42,918 nucleotides of DNA from Obelidium mucronatum (lineage: Eukaryota > Chytridiomycota > Chytridiomycetes > Chytridiales > Chytriomycetaceae), in contig JAIVFH010000232.1 in NCBI GenBank assembly GCA_025765595.1, positions 1 to 42,918 on the forward strand, written 5' to 3'. A model generated the notes under the pieces. It was not told the DNA's origin. It saw nothing but the letters and a program-made list of their open reading frames with translations, and did no database searches. Positions 10,245 to 21,139 of this stretch are shown in pieces (position 1 is the first letter of the stretch; each line of letters begins with the position of its first letter). Both the position numbers and the translations under genes were made by a program.

Positions 10245-11903
10245 ATGCTCACAATGTTCCAACAGCCTGTGCTCCTGCCTCCTGCGCCACAGCAGCATAA
10301 AGCCCTCAAACGGCGACGAAGCGACTCCCCCTCTGACGAAACTGAGCTGCCTGAGGCTCCCCCCGGTGTTGATGCAGAGGCATACGCAGAGGCTGTTGGA
10401 ACGAGCAAGAGCAAGCGAACGCCTTCGCAGCGCGAGGTGATCAAGCAGGCCAGGTAAGCAGCTATCGATGAGTGATTGCTGTTTATTCCTTTAACACAAT
10501 CACCACATAGAATCGTACGCAACCGTATTGCCGCCCAAACGAGTCGCGACAAGAAGCGACGAACGTTCGAAGACCTCGAAGTCACCAACGCTTCCCTAAT
10601 GAATCGCCTCGAGGCGATGGACAAACTGAACGCAGAACTATTGGCCCAAGTGAAGGCCCTTTCTCACCAAGTGGCCTCATTGACCGCCTCTTCGTCTTCG
10701 GCTTCCTGCAGCATGGCCTCTTTGGTGCCCCTTCCGGTATCTCCCAGTCTGTCGTCCCATTCGACTTCCCCAACTCTCTATTCCCACCACGACACTCCGC
10801 TGTTTCCAGAGTCGTCATCATCTCACCAATTCTCTCTCTTTCACTCTACTTCCATTCTTGGTCAAGGCGAGCCAGCAGCGCTCCCCTCGCTAGAAGAATC
10901 TGTAATCTGAAACCTACGTCCAGCTTCGTTGTGGTTAAAAACGAGCTCCACAACTTGCATCTCCTGTCCGTTCTGAAATTAGTTTCCCGCAGCACTTCTT
11001 TGTCGTCTGAGGGGTTTCCTGACTGCAAGCACAACCTGAGATCTGGCACTTTTTCTTCCTGATTTGTAGTGTCTTGGCGCCACTGGCACTCGATTGCTCC
11101 GCTCAACCTATAGTTATCGTTTGGTTTTGGTTATTGCTTGTCTTGGTACTGTATTTGAGATGGATCGGACGTGGGCGTGGAACGATAGATGAAGGGGAAG
11201 CAACCTGAGTTGGAATCAAGAGTTGAGTTGTCGGGAACCGCAATGGAACCTCCTTGGTTCATTCCGGTCTCTTCGCATCTTTTCCTCTTGGTTTCGACAA
11301 CGGGTTGTTTCTCTAAATTCTTGAATGACATGCCTTGTTCTTTCCTCCCAAAGACATACCATACTAGCAGTTGCCAGTTCCCCGGGTTGAGCATGTTGCA
11401 TTAAGAGAGTGTCAGTTTGGTTCTAAAGATGCCTGCAAAGCGGGGAGGTAAATGTGACTTGATTCTGGTTGTTGTTTTGCTGGTTCGTAACCCCTTTAGA
11501 TCGACGTTTGTGCGTATGGGCAACCTTTTTTCTTGCGCGACACCGGATGCGTTTTCTGTTGTGGTAGTTGACGTGTTTCTCTGTTCATTTTGATTACGGG
11601 TTCTTCGGGTGCTTTACTATCTTGCCGATATACACATCTCTGTGTGCAGTAGTAGTATTCCCCTTTTATGGTTCTTTTGCAGCCGCGACCAAGCTAAATG
11701 ATGGAAATGGAGTGAATGAGTTGAGTTTTTTGGATGACTTCAACTTTGACGATGATGTTGTTGGTGGTGGTGATGGGTTGGATGCGGCGTTGGATGCCTT
11801 GTTTGCTGGATTTCCGGATCAAGGACCAACAGACATTTTCGCTCACTGTAATGTTGAGACTTTGGAACCAGTTTTGGATTTCGCTGAATTCTTGCAGTTT
11901 TGA
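10245..11903 (+). CDS. HAC1: HAC1/XBP1-like bZIP unfolded-protein-response factor
   Basis: Likely the transcription factor of the unfolded protein response, switched on when Ire1 cuts and re-joins its mRNA. Exons proposed: 10245-10453, 10511-10875, 11683-11903 (264 residues). The first intron is spliceosomal (GTAAGC...CACATAG). Basic region at 70-87: RIVRNRIAAQTSRDKKRR, the Asn-x-x-Ala-Ala-Gln-x-Ser/Ala-Arg signature of Xbp1/Hac1. The zipper has a perfect heptad at L92, L99, M106, L113 and L120, followed by a Ser/Pro-rich region. Without the second join, translation stops at 10908-10910 (202 residues). With it, the protein gains an acidic, aromatic tail (LSFLDDFNFDDD ... VLDFAEFLQF), typical of an activation domain. 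The join keeps frame. It could be an Ire1 intron (hairpin at 10865-10887) or an ordinary intron with a GTCAAG donor at 10861. Confidence 0.82.
10865..10887 (+). promoter_or_regulatory. Predicted Ire1 5' splice-site hairpin
   Basis: Loop CAGCAGC (10873-10879) has exactly seven bases and fits the Ire1 loop consensus CNG/CNGN, with the cut expected after G10875. Arm GAGC (10869-10872) pairs perfectly with GCTC (10880-10883). After one C-C mismatch, AGG (10865-10867) pairs with CCT (10885-10887). The cut lies at codon position 1 of the bZIP frame, which matches the frame of the downstream acidic exon. Confidence 0.7.
10876..11682 (+). other. Candidate unconventional HAC1 intron (807 nt)
   Basis: The segment runs between CAG/CAGC at the upstream hairpin and CAG/CCGC at 11680-11686, both fitting CNG/CNGN. 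It is far longer than known Hac1/Xbp1 introns (about 20-250 nt) and longer than other introns in the window. At the 3' end the bases around the loop form only a 5-bp stem (TGGTT with GACCA) closing a 13-nt loop, so the 3' site is less convincing. The 3' end also looks like a spliceosomal acceptor (TTCTTTTGCAG), so ordinary splicing from a GT near 10861 remains possible. I see no gene inside. Confidence 0.5.
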
Positions 11904-12678
11904 CTCCGTTGTAATGAGTTTAGTTAATGTGTACAATAAATCTTGGTTTCGTTGAAATCGTCTTGTGGCTCATCTTATGCTTAAGTCTGGCTTAACATTT
12001 AGTTGTATGTTGCTACTTACATGATCCAGAACTCGCAAGCGATCGCAAGTCACAGTGGCAGATTGCGTCTCTGAAAAGTATTTGCCAGTTGATAACGGTG
12101 ACGTGGATTGTGTCTGTGAAAACGACTGATCGAGCAGCGATGAGTCAAAACAGGGCAACTTTCGATCAGCTTACATTTTGAGCCCCGGCAACACCTGCCA
12201 AAGCTGTCATATCCGGGAAGCACAAATAGCACTCAACGAAATTGATTCACGTCCGTCATACACCCTCTCCGGCTCGCTCGGATCGCTTATCGAACAAAAG
12301 TTACAGGTTTGGAAAGTCAAGCCCAATTTTAAGTGTCTAATTTTTTTTGGCAGACACAGGGAGGCTCCTTTTATTTGTAAGCAGTCGTGCTGCCCTTCGG
12401 ACTGCGATATCGCTCTAAACTCTTGACCGGTTGTGATTTTATGGGTGCTCGATGCCTTCTGAGGTATGGCTCCCTTGGGAATGATCAAGCAGGCGAACGT
12501 CGAACTTTGGGTGCCTTTCCAACATAAAAGATTTTCTCTTCTTTCAATGGAGATAGAGCGACTGACGACGCGTGACGCTGACGACTCGAAATTCCTATGC
12601 ATGCTACTTGAGAAAAAAAAAGGGTATAAATGCAACGTCTTCCCGCCAGTTTTCTTTTCACTAAAAAAAAAACAAAAC
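11904..12678. other. Intergenic region with a possible C-terminal exon pair
   Basis: About 775 bp between the HAC1-like gene and the first CBM9-like gene. It contains the 3' end of the former and the promoter of the latter (TATAAA at 12625). Bases 12178-12306 are open and can be joined by GTTTGG...TTGGCAG to a short exon ending TAA at 12376-12378, but I find no start or upstream exon, so no gene is called. Confidence 0.4.
12625..12630 (+). promoter_or_regulatory. TATA box of CBM9-like gene 1
   Basis: TATAAA lies 49 bp before the ATG at 12679, in a leader that is otherwise A-rich. Confidence 0.6.
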
Positions 12679-13489
12679 ATGATCGCCTCTGCTATTCTCT
12701 CCCTTGCTGCCGCTGCTACCGTTGCCACAGCTCAAACTTTGAACTGCCCAAAACCAAACCTTGTTCCAGTGTTCCGATGCAATGCCCAAGGTGTCAACAT
12801 CGCGTCCGTCCAGATCGCCCAGAATCTTGGTGACCGTAGCTTGTATGCTGCCCCATCTACCGTGTCCATTTGCTACACTGACGATGCTATCAAGTTGAAC
12901 TTCTTGAACACCAAGGAGCCATACTACGCAGTTAACCCGGCTTACGGTCACAATGACAACATTTGGGAACAGACTGTTGCTGAGGCATTTATTGTCAACG
13001 TTCCAAGCTATGATGTGGACCCAACTACTTACCTTGAATTCGAGGTTTCCCCAACCAACCAGACCTACTCTGCCTTCATCTACAACCCATCCAAGGTATG
13101 TATTCTTCAATGATCAATTGTTATCGCGACATCCTTGCTAATATTCACTTTCTAAACAAAAGGTTCGTACTCCTGGAACTCCATTCGACCACTTCTTTAT
13201 CGGAAGCGAGCCAATTGACTCCACCAAGAGCTGCAAGGACGGCCGTTGTGCCCGTTTCAACGGGATCACCGCCGCTACCACTACCAACAAGGCCCAAAAG
13301 ACGTGGACCTCCGACGTTTCCCTCCCATTGGCCCTCTTCAACGTGAACCGTCCAGCTGGAACCATCTGGAGAGCCAACTTTTTCAGAACCACCTTTGACG
13401 GCAAGGACCAAACCTACGGCGCCTGGAACGCTCCCAACGTTATCAGCTTCCACCAAGTTCCATGCTTTGGAACTCTCCAGTTCTTCTAA
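12679..13489 (+). CDS. Secreted CBM9-like carbohydrate-binding protein, copy 1
   Basis: Exons 12679-13095 and 13163-13489 (phase 0; 247 residues). A clear signal peptide (MIASAILSLAAAATVATA) is followed by a single domain that resembles the family 9 carbohydrate-binding module: a Trp/Asn-rich beta sandwich with WEQTVAEAFI, DPTTYLEFEVSPTNQTYSAF, RAGTIWRANFFRTTF-like aromatic strands (seen here as PAGTIWRANFFRTTFDGKDQ) and a final FHQVPCFGTLQFF. In bacterial xylanases such modules bind sugar chain ends. Here the module stands alone with no catalytic domain, so it may help attachment to plant or fungal wall material. Four or more Cys could form disulfides. Its neighbour at 14390 is a near-identical copy with the same intron position. 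The family call rests on pattern recall. Confidence 0.82.
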
Positions 13490-14389
13490 ATCTCCTTCCT
13501 TTTTACGAAAGACCATGGCCAGCATCCCAACTAAAATGTTCTTTTTTTGGACCAAAGTGTGAACCTGATTACATGAAATGAAATAAAAACCGCTTCTATC
13601 TCGTTATCAGTTTTTCGGGTACTTTGGAGTGATTGTGTGTTGGGTGGTATTGGAGTTTGGAGCATGACTTAGCTTTCTTGTGATTCATGAAGATCCTTGA
13701 TGCTTGAGAAGCAAGGTAGCAATGGCCATCGGTGTATTTGGAAGCGATTCGAGTGGAGCAATGTAGACACTGTTGGCAGACACAGAGGAGTGATATGAGT
13801 ATGGGAGGCACCGTGCCTTGGAGATGTCAGCAAAATTTTTCCTCGTCACGTGAAAACGTTCTGTTTTTTCTTTCTAGAAATAGCAAAGAAGGCAGAGAGC
13901 CAAAGATGAGGGAATCTTGTACGTGTATGTATTTGAGATAAGAGTAATGGTCTGTACATGAAAAAATAGAGGGCCAGTACGATTCAAAAATTAGGAACTC
14001 TTTTCTTCCGTGAAGTGCCGAAACGGAATTTTTTTTTTGCTTAAGGAAATTTCTTGGAAGTTTGACATGGTAGGTAGTACAAGGTCAGAAACGTTCAAAA
14101 ACATCAGTATAGGTCCTAACCCCTTTATGCACATGTCAAAGCGAGTTTCAGCGAAAGGACTGCGTATCAAAGGTCTCCCCCGTAGAGCCAGAATCCACCT
14201 TCAAATACGAAATGACAACACGAACTGGAGACGAACATGATAGGGCCTGAAAATTTGTCGAAAATTTGATCAATTAAGAAATGCAATTTTCGGAAGGCTC
14301 AAAAATAAAGTATAAATTCAGGGCAACTCCTCTCACTTTTGAACACAGAATCAAAAGCTTCCCCTTCAAAAACCAAAAAAGAACGAAAA
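13490..14389. other. Intergenic region between CBM9-like copies
   Basis: About 900 bp holding the 3' flank of copy 1 (AATAAA near 13581) and the promoter of copy 2 (TATAAA at 14311). Short open frames on both strands lack starts, introns or family signatures. I see no gene or tRNA. Confidence 0.5.
14311..14316 (+). promoter_or_regulatory. TATA box of CBM9-like gene 2
   Basis: TATAAA lies 74 bp before the ATG at 14390. The surrounding promoter sequence is not alignable with that of copy 1. Confidence 0.55.
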
Positions 14390-15202
14390 ATGATCGCCTC
14401 TGCTATCCTCTCCCTTGCTGCCGCTGCCACTGTTGCTAATGCTCAAACTTTGAACTGCCCCAAGCCAAATGTGGTTCCAGTCTACCGTTGCAATGCCCCA
14501 GGTGTCACCACTGCATCTGTTCAGATTGCCCAGAATCTTGGTGACCGTAGCTTGTATGCTGCCCCATCTACCGTGTCCATTTGCTACACCGATGATGCCA
14601 TCAAGTTGAACTTCTTGAACACCAAAGAACCATACTACGCCGTTAACCCAGCTTACGGCCACAACGATAACATCTGGGAACAGACTGTTGCTGAGGCATT
14701 CATTGTCAACGTTCCAAGCTACGATGTGGACCCAACTACTTACCTTGAATTCGAGGTTTCCCCCACCAACCAGACCTACTCTGCCTTCATCTACAACCCA
14801 TCAAAGGTATGTATTCTTCGATGATCAATTGCTATCGCGACATGCTTGCTAATATTCATTTTCCAAACAAAAAAGGTTCGTACTCCTGGAACTCCATTCG
14901 ACCACTTCTTTATCGGAAGCGAGCCAATCGACTCCACCAAGAGCTGCAAGGACGGCCGCTGCGCCCGTTTCAACGGAATCACCGCCGCTACTACTACCAA
15001 CAAGGCTCAAAAGACGTGGACTTCCGACGTTACCCTCCCATTGGCCCTCTTCAACGTGAACCGTCCAGCTGGAACCATCTGGAGAGCCAACTTTTTCAGA
15101 ACCACCTTTGACGGCAAGGACCAAACCTACGGTGCCTGGAACGCTCCCAATGTTATCAGCTTCCACCAAGTTCCGTGCTTTGGAACTCTCCAATTCTTTT
15201 GA
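14390..15202 (+). CDS. Secreted CBM9-like carbohydrate-binding protein, copy 2
   Basis: Exons 14390-14806 and 14876-15202 (247 residues), exon lengths identical to copy 1 (417 and 327 nt). The signal peptide ends ATVANA. After it, the first 25 or so mature residues differ from copy 1 at several places (NVVPVYRCNAPGVTTASVQ against NLVPVFRCNAQGVNIASVQ), while nearly all of the remaining 200 residues, and most of the intron, are identical; the one later change noticed is Thr for Ser in the second exon. This is a recent tandem duplication or a pair kept alike by gene conversion. The function proposed is the same as for copy 1. Confidence 0.82.
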
Positions 15203-15446
15203 GAAAAAAATGAGCAAGTACTGAAAACTATACTTTTTTAAGTTTTCAAGTACAAGTTTATGATTTATGATTTAATTTTGAAATAAAGCTATTACTCTTT
15301 TCTATTGGTTTTTTTTTAGGGGATGATGAAAAGGGCGACGTGGAAGTTTGACCATGACACGTCAACTGTAACCAAAAAAAAGAAGAAAGAAAGTGACCTT
15401 GGAACTCATCAGGAATCAAAACGTTGCACTCTGGTGAAAGAAAATC

Positions 15447-16030
15447 ATGCGAAAAGAATATCTGGGTCCAAAGCATCGATACCGAAGATGCGTGTACAGT
15501 TGTGGAAGTCATGATGTTTCGACAACTTCAACATTGTCCAAACAACTTGAGCTTGTCTATTCTACACTGAGGAACTCTCTTTTGGCAGCGAGTCAATCAA
15601 ATTCTTTTGATGTTGATAAGGCGTATGTGTCTAAGGCTTTTTCCTGTTTGGAAGCAAGCAACAGTTCTCACTGTTTTTCTTTATAAGGAATGCTGCAAAT
15701 TTACCAAAGTCCAAGAAGGAAAGCAGGTCAGCCACACCATGCACGGCAATTATGCGACTGATTCCCGCATCGCCAAAGTCACCTTACTCCCAGAAAACAG
15801 CCGAAGATGATGAATTGCTGTTTATTCAGCCGTTCAGTGAACACGAATTTGTTGATTTGGATGCGATATCAGGATGTTGGGACACGGTAATGAAGTTCGA
15901 ACCGTATGAGGACGGAAGAGAAGCCAACTGGTTTTCCTATCAGGATTCGGACGATGGAGACATTTGCCAGGAGGGCTGGTATGTGGTGGGACATGCAGCG
16001 AAGGGACAGTTGTTCTTGGATGTGCTGTGA
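15447..16030 (+). CDS. Orphan protein, 172 residues
   Basis: Exons 15447-15622 and 15688-16030 join through a consensus GTATGT donor and a TTATAAG acceptor in phase 2, and this restores one reading frame across a boundary where neither frame alone is open. The N-terminal half is Ser/Leu-rich (STTSTLSKQLELVYSTLRNS). The C-terminal half is acidic and aromatic (FVDLDAISGCWDTVMKFEP, WFSYQDSDDGDICQEGWYVV). There is no signal peptide or membrane span. I recognise no family. The start is the first ATG of the open frame; an upstream exon cannot be excluded. It lies only 75 bp before the Skt5-like gene. Confidence 0.5.
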
Positions 16031-16105
16031 TGTGTTTTGAGATGGAAATGCCAAGTCGCTCGCTCACAACAAATAAACTGTGAAAAACAACCAACTTGTT
16101 TGTGC

Positions 16106-19100
16106 ATGTCACCGCCACAGTCGCCGACCTTGTCCGCGCACCAATTGGAAGCGGCGGCTGAATACGAAGACGGCGTTGCGTTCCTCGAGTCGCCGGCGGA
16201 AGGGGACTCTGACGTGGTGTTCTGGGAGTCGCCGGTGGCCAGCGAAGACGGCCGGTCGCTGCAGGGCGAAGTGCCTGAGATTGCGCTGGACTGGTTTGCG
16301 GAGACGGAGGCGGCGGCAGGCGGCGGCGGCGGCGGCAACTCGAGCGCCAACTTGAGCGCCAGCGCCAACACCGACACCAACGGCAGCAGCGCCAGACACA
16401 ACGCGGCGCGCGCCGTGTCGCGGCTGGCGTTCCTCGCGCGGCTCGACGCGCTGCGCAGCGAGGCGGGCGGTGGCGCGGCGCGCGGCGCGTTCGTGGCCGT
16501 GGCGCACGAGGCCGGCGGCGGCGGCGGCGGCGGCGGCAGCGGCTTCACGGTGCTGCGCCACCGGCAGCTGAAGGACCTCGTGTTCGACCAGGCCGCGCCG
16601 CTGCCGCCGCCGCCGCCCGAGGACCCGCCGCCGCCGCGCTTCGCCTTCATCCGGCGCGCGTCAGAGGCCGCCGCCGCGAAGGACGCGCCGACCGTGTTCA
16701 AGGATCTGCTGTCGAAGACGTCGATCCGAGGCTCGTCGCTCGGCCAGCGACGGTCGTTCAACGCTGACCAGCCACAAGTGTCTCCTTCGTTAAAGTCTGG
16801 ATCTCAGCCTTTACTGAACTTGCCAACTGCTCCAGCTTCCGTTGGCGGCAGTAACGCGGATGGCTCAAAGTTCAGAGTCTTGCGTGCAACAAAAGGGGCG
16901 AGTCTTGAGACGTTTCCAAATCCGTCATTGACTACTATGGATCTTCAACCAATGAATCCCGCATCTGCGAGAGCTACTGTTTTACCTGACCATTATGGCC
17001 TTTCTATTTCGCCATCTCAATCGCCCAGTCAAATACTAGAGACGTCCTTACGTACTCACAATGTGTCGTTGCCAAATACGCTCATGCCACCAGACCCATC
17101 TTTTTCGGCACTCGCCCAATCCAGTAGAGATGTGAAACAATCATTACCAGCTGCCTCTTCATCCTCAGAATACATACTTGTCACCAGCCCTCCCCCGAGA
17201 CGAGCTCCCCCACCTCCGCAACGTTCGGTCCCAGGATTTTCAGCAGATTCGACTTCATCTGCTCTTGCCCCGGGAGAACGAATATTCATCGCAAGTCCGT
17301 CACCAAGACCTGCACCACCTCCACCAATAGACCAACCTGCATTTGGTCCACCTCCTGGATCCCCTCAACATTCTTTCTCCACCGTTTCTCCAGTGAACTC
17401 TATCAAACCGTTTGGAATTCGTTCAGTTCAACTCGCTGAAAAGACCTCCTTTAAATTATTGAGAACGCATAAAAAGAAGGACGAAGACAACGTAGAATTG
17501 TCACCTGTTTCTGCCACTCTGGATCCTTCCGGTAGCATTATAAACAGCAGTGGCTTTTCATTGCCTTCATCTCCTGTTCATAGTCGACAAACTCATCATC
17601 AGGAGATTACGAACGTTTTACCTGTCCTTCCACCTCAATCTGCAGCACCACCTCTTCCTGCTATTCCACCGCCGATCGAAACCATCAGTTTAGCACACAA
17701 CAATATTAATGAAAAAGGCCATTAAATCGATTCAGCCGGTGTTTCACCGCCGCTTTCGAATACTGTTGATCTCAACGCTATCAATGATTCTAAAGTAAAA
17801 CCACTGACAAGGAAGCCGCCCCCACCTCCACCGATTCGTGTGCAGCAGCAACAGCAAGTAACGCAGCCGGATTTCTTTATAAAAAAGTTTATTCTTGCGA
17901 AAATGTGCATTGAGGGCAGTGAAAAATATGCAGTGAGCGAGGAGGAAGCGCAACTTTGGAAGGAGGAAGGGCTTAGATACCTTCACGAATTGAAGGCGTC
18001 TAATATGCCTGAAACTCAGTATTATTTGGGGATGTGTTATGCCAAGGACGGGAATTGTGAGTTTGATATTCTTTGTTTTTTAAGTTTTTAGACATGACTA
18101 ACATAAAAACAGACAACCAGGCTTTCCCGGCTTATAAGGCGGCAGCCGTAGCGACTTTCACAGAAGCCTATTATGCTGTCGCTGTTTGTTTTGAACATGG
18201 ACTGGGGACATCTGTTTCTTTGAATGAAGCCAAGTTCTACTATGAAGAAGGGGCAAAAGAAAACCATCTGCTGTCAATGCATAGAATGGCAGTGGCTCTC
18301 CTCAACGGCGATCTGGGATGGAAGGTTGATATTGTTGAAGGTCTCGATTGGCTGCACAAGTGTGCTGATTGTGAGTGTTTCCTTGAGGTTTGGCTCTCGG
18401 CGCTGACAAGGTCCATCTCTTTTTTGCTTTGTTTTTGATTTCAAGACCCGCAACAAGATAGCACCAAGTCGCTTGCTCTCTATCAGCTTTCTTTCATTTA
18501 TGAACATGGGTTTCCAAATCGACTTGTTATTCCAAGCGTTATTTTGGCCAACAAGTACATTCTGGAAGCCGTCAATAACCAACATGTTGGTGCAATGACT
18601 CGCCTTGCCGCGGCCTATGAATCTGGATCTCCAGCTTTGGGAATTTCTAGAGACATGATCAAAGCTACTGAATTGTATATTGAAGCTGCAGCCCTGGGCG
18701 ATCCTGAAGCAATGTTCATACTTGCAGAGTATTACCTGACAGGGGTCACAATAATGGATTGTGGGTGCTCATTAGATGCTCAACACGCCACCAGTAGTTG
18801 TGCAAGTAATTCGCTGATGATCAGCCCGTCAGCAGAAGAACTCATTGATACATGGGCGCTTCCCGGCCTGGAAAGCCATTCTATCCCGACACCGCCAAAC
18901 AGCCCCCCAGCAACACTATTTCATTTAGAAGAACCTATGCAAACCACCACCCAAAAGCCACATGATGGACCCTGTGCATTCCGATGCCTGATTCCCCAAT
19001 CAATCGAAGACGCATACGCATTGCTAGAAAAGCTCGCCAACCCGCCTCCAGCAGCAGCAGCAGCCGCAGCAACAAGTGAAACCGACAACGGCAAGCTTCT

Positions 19101-19614
19101 CCCCATTGGACCCAACCCCGTCCCTGTCACAGGCAACAGTATGGCCGCAACCGCCCAGAGGAACGCGCAGCTCCAAAGCGACGCTAAATTCGGGCTTGGC
19201 TTTCTGTGCGAGTACGGACTGGATCCGACGAAGCCTGGGGTTGTTGATGTGGAGCGGGCGGAGCAGTATTACCGCGAGTCCAAGAATATTCTCGCGAACC
19301 AGAAGCTGAGTGAGCTGCAGAAGAAGCGTGATGACGCGGTGCCGCCGCCGCCGCTGCCGTTGCCGCCGGCGGGTGGTGGGTTGGGCGCGGCGCGGCCGGC
19401 GGCGGCGGCTGGCGGCGATGGGGTTCCTGCAGCGGGGGGTGGCGGCGGCGGCGATGCGGGGCGGTTCTGGGTTGTGAAAGCGCGGCGTGAAAAGAAGCCG
19501 GATGATGCGGCTGTGGCGTTCCAGAACAGACTGGCGGTGGCTGGGATGGTCAACAGTACGAGCAGCAGCTCGCCAAAGAACAGGGGCGATGAGGAAAAGT
19601 GTGCAATCATGTAA
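16106..19614 (+). CDS. Skt5/Chs4-type chitin synthase activator with Sel1 repeats
   Basis: Fungal Skt5/Chs4 proteins bring chitin synthase to the bud neck or growth site and activate it at the membrane. Exons 16106-17687, 17736-18056, 18113-18370, 18446-19614 (1109 residues). Residues 1-570 are low-complexity: poly-Gly, poly-Ala and poly-Pro runs, with several repeats of an ILVTSPPPRRAPPPPQR-like motif suited to SH3 binding. Sel1 repeats fill about 574-826 (YLGMCYAKDGNYNQAFPAYK, AVCFEHGLGTSVSLNEAKFY, ALLNGDLGWKVD). The protein ends Lys-Cys-Ala-Ile-Met, a CaaX prenylation box as in yeast Skt5. The first intron is 48 nt, contains an in-frame TAA at 17723-17725 and has a GTTTAG donor. Sel1 proteins serve other roles too, but the CaaX end supports this call. 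Confidence 0.85.
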
Positions 19615-19700
19615 AAACAAGTGGGGGGGAAACAGTAATGAGAATATACGGCAGAAGTAATTAAAAACATACAGTATATATATATACATTGAAAATAAAA

Positions 19701-20692
19701 ATGGTTGCCAAACGAAAACGGACAACGTCAAACAACGAACACCTCCCCCAGAGGAAAACAGTAAAGACGGCGACAACACAACCACCAAGAGAAGTAGAGC
19801 CAGAAGAGCAAGAGTTGAGGGACCCGCTTGAGAACGTGGATGGTATACAAGTCTTTTGTGTGTGTGTATCAAAAAACGCTTTTTGACACGAAAGCAAACG
19901 CATCGCTCAGAATCGATTCGACAAGCGAGACTTTCTATCCAAGCCAGGCTTTGTGGAAAAGTGCTTCCACTGGAAACTCCTGGTCTTGATGACGCGATTG
20001 AGTGAGTTGGAGGCTGTTCAGACAAAAGGGGGACAAACTGGAACTTGAATCTAAAAACCCAACAAAACAAAATAGAAAGCTCAGCGATCTAGCAAACAAC
20101 TCTATTATAAAGAGTGAGAGCAACTCGGTGCTTTTGATTGGTCCTCGCAGCTCTGGAAAGACCATGGTTAACTATCCCAAATAACATGTCCGAACTTGGA
20201 AAAACTCAACACACAAAATATCACATATACTCACGAAAAAAAACAAAGGTGATCCGGAAAGCCCTCGATAAGTTTCCTGCCGATAAATTCGTAACCGTTT
20301 GGCTCGATGGTACATTCCAAACGTCTGATCAATTGGCTGTGAAGGAGATTGTTCGGCAGCTTCAAATGGAAACGCAGATCGAGTGCGCTAAGCCTGTTTG
20401 TACACTTTTCTCCTCTTCTTCCCCATCCAAAATCACTCCGTAACCTTTTTTTTTTTATTTATTTATTTTGGAAACACCTCAACTTAAAAAGACAAACGTG
20501 AACGAATGTCTCAATTTCGTCATTGACACACTCAACTCTGGATCAAAAGAGAATATCCCCGTCGTCTTTATACTAGAAGAATTTGACTTGTTTGCTTTAC
20601 ACCCAAAACAATCCTTGTTGTACACATTGTTTGATATTGCTCAAACATGTGTCAACCCTGTATTTGTTATTGGTGCATCTCAACGCCAAGTG

Positions 20693-20732
<40 letters not shown>

Positions 20733-21107
20733 CTTTTCACTTTTTGGAATCAGTTGTTGAAATTGGCCCAAAAAAAACACAGGATTGTATAGAACTCCTC
20801 GAAAAGCGAGTCAAATCGCGTTTCTCACACCGCGTCATTTTCACATACCCACCCAAAAACGTCCAGGAAATGACGCAGATGGTTCGAAATGCAATTACAC
20901 TTGTGCCATCATCATCATCAACATCGTCATCATCAAAAAATGACTCGGACTCACCGCCGGAAATCACGAATGAATCGTACCGCCGCGTTTTCAACGAAAG
21001 AGTCAAGCAAATTTTGGGGAGCGAGAGTTTCAAGGAAATTGCCCAAGGGATTCTGTATGGAACCGCGAATATTCGGGAACTGTATAATGTCTTTGTGAGT
21101 CGCTCTT

Positions 21108-21139
<32 letters not shown>

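Noticed and set aside
10987..10993. CCGCAGC as the 3' (or 5') Ire1 site of the HAC1-like gene
   Set aside because: It fits the loop consensus, but its flanks do not pair well and joining there gives a short non-acidic tail that stops quickly.
12178..12378. Two-exon C-terminal coding fragment before CBM9-like gene 1
   Set aside because: A frame-consistent join exists, but no start codon, upstream exon or family signature was found.
15940..16761. Long minus-strand open frame of 273 codons
   Set aside because: It is a shadow of the G+C-rich, repetitive Skt5-like first exon; the plus strand has the family features and introns.
19024..20070. Long minus-strand open frame of 348 codons opposite the Skt5 end and ORC4 start
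   Set aside because: Low-complexity Arg-rich translation opposite two well-supported genes.
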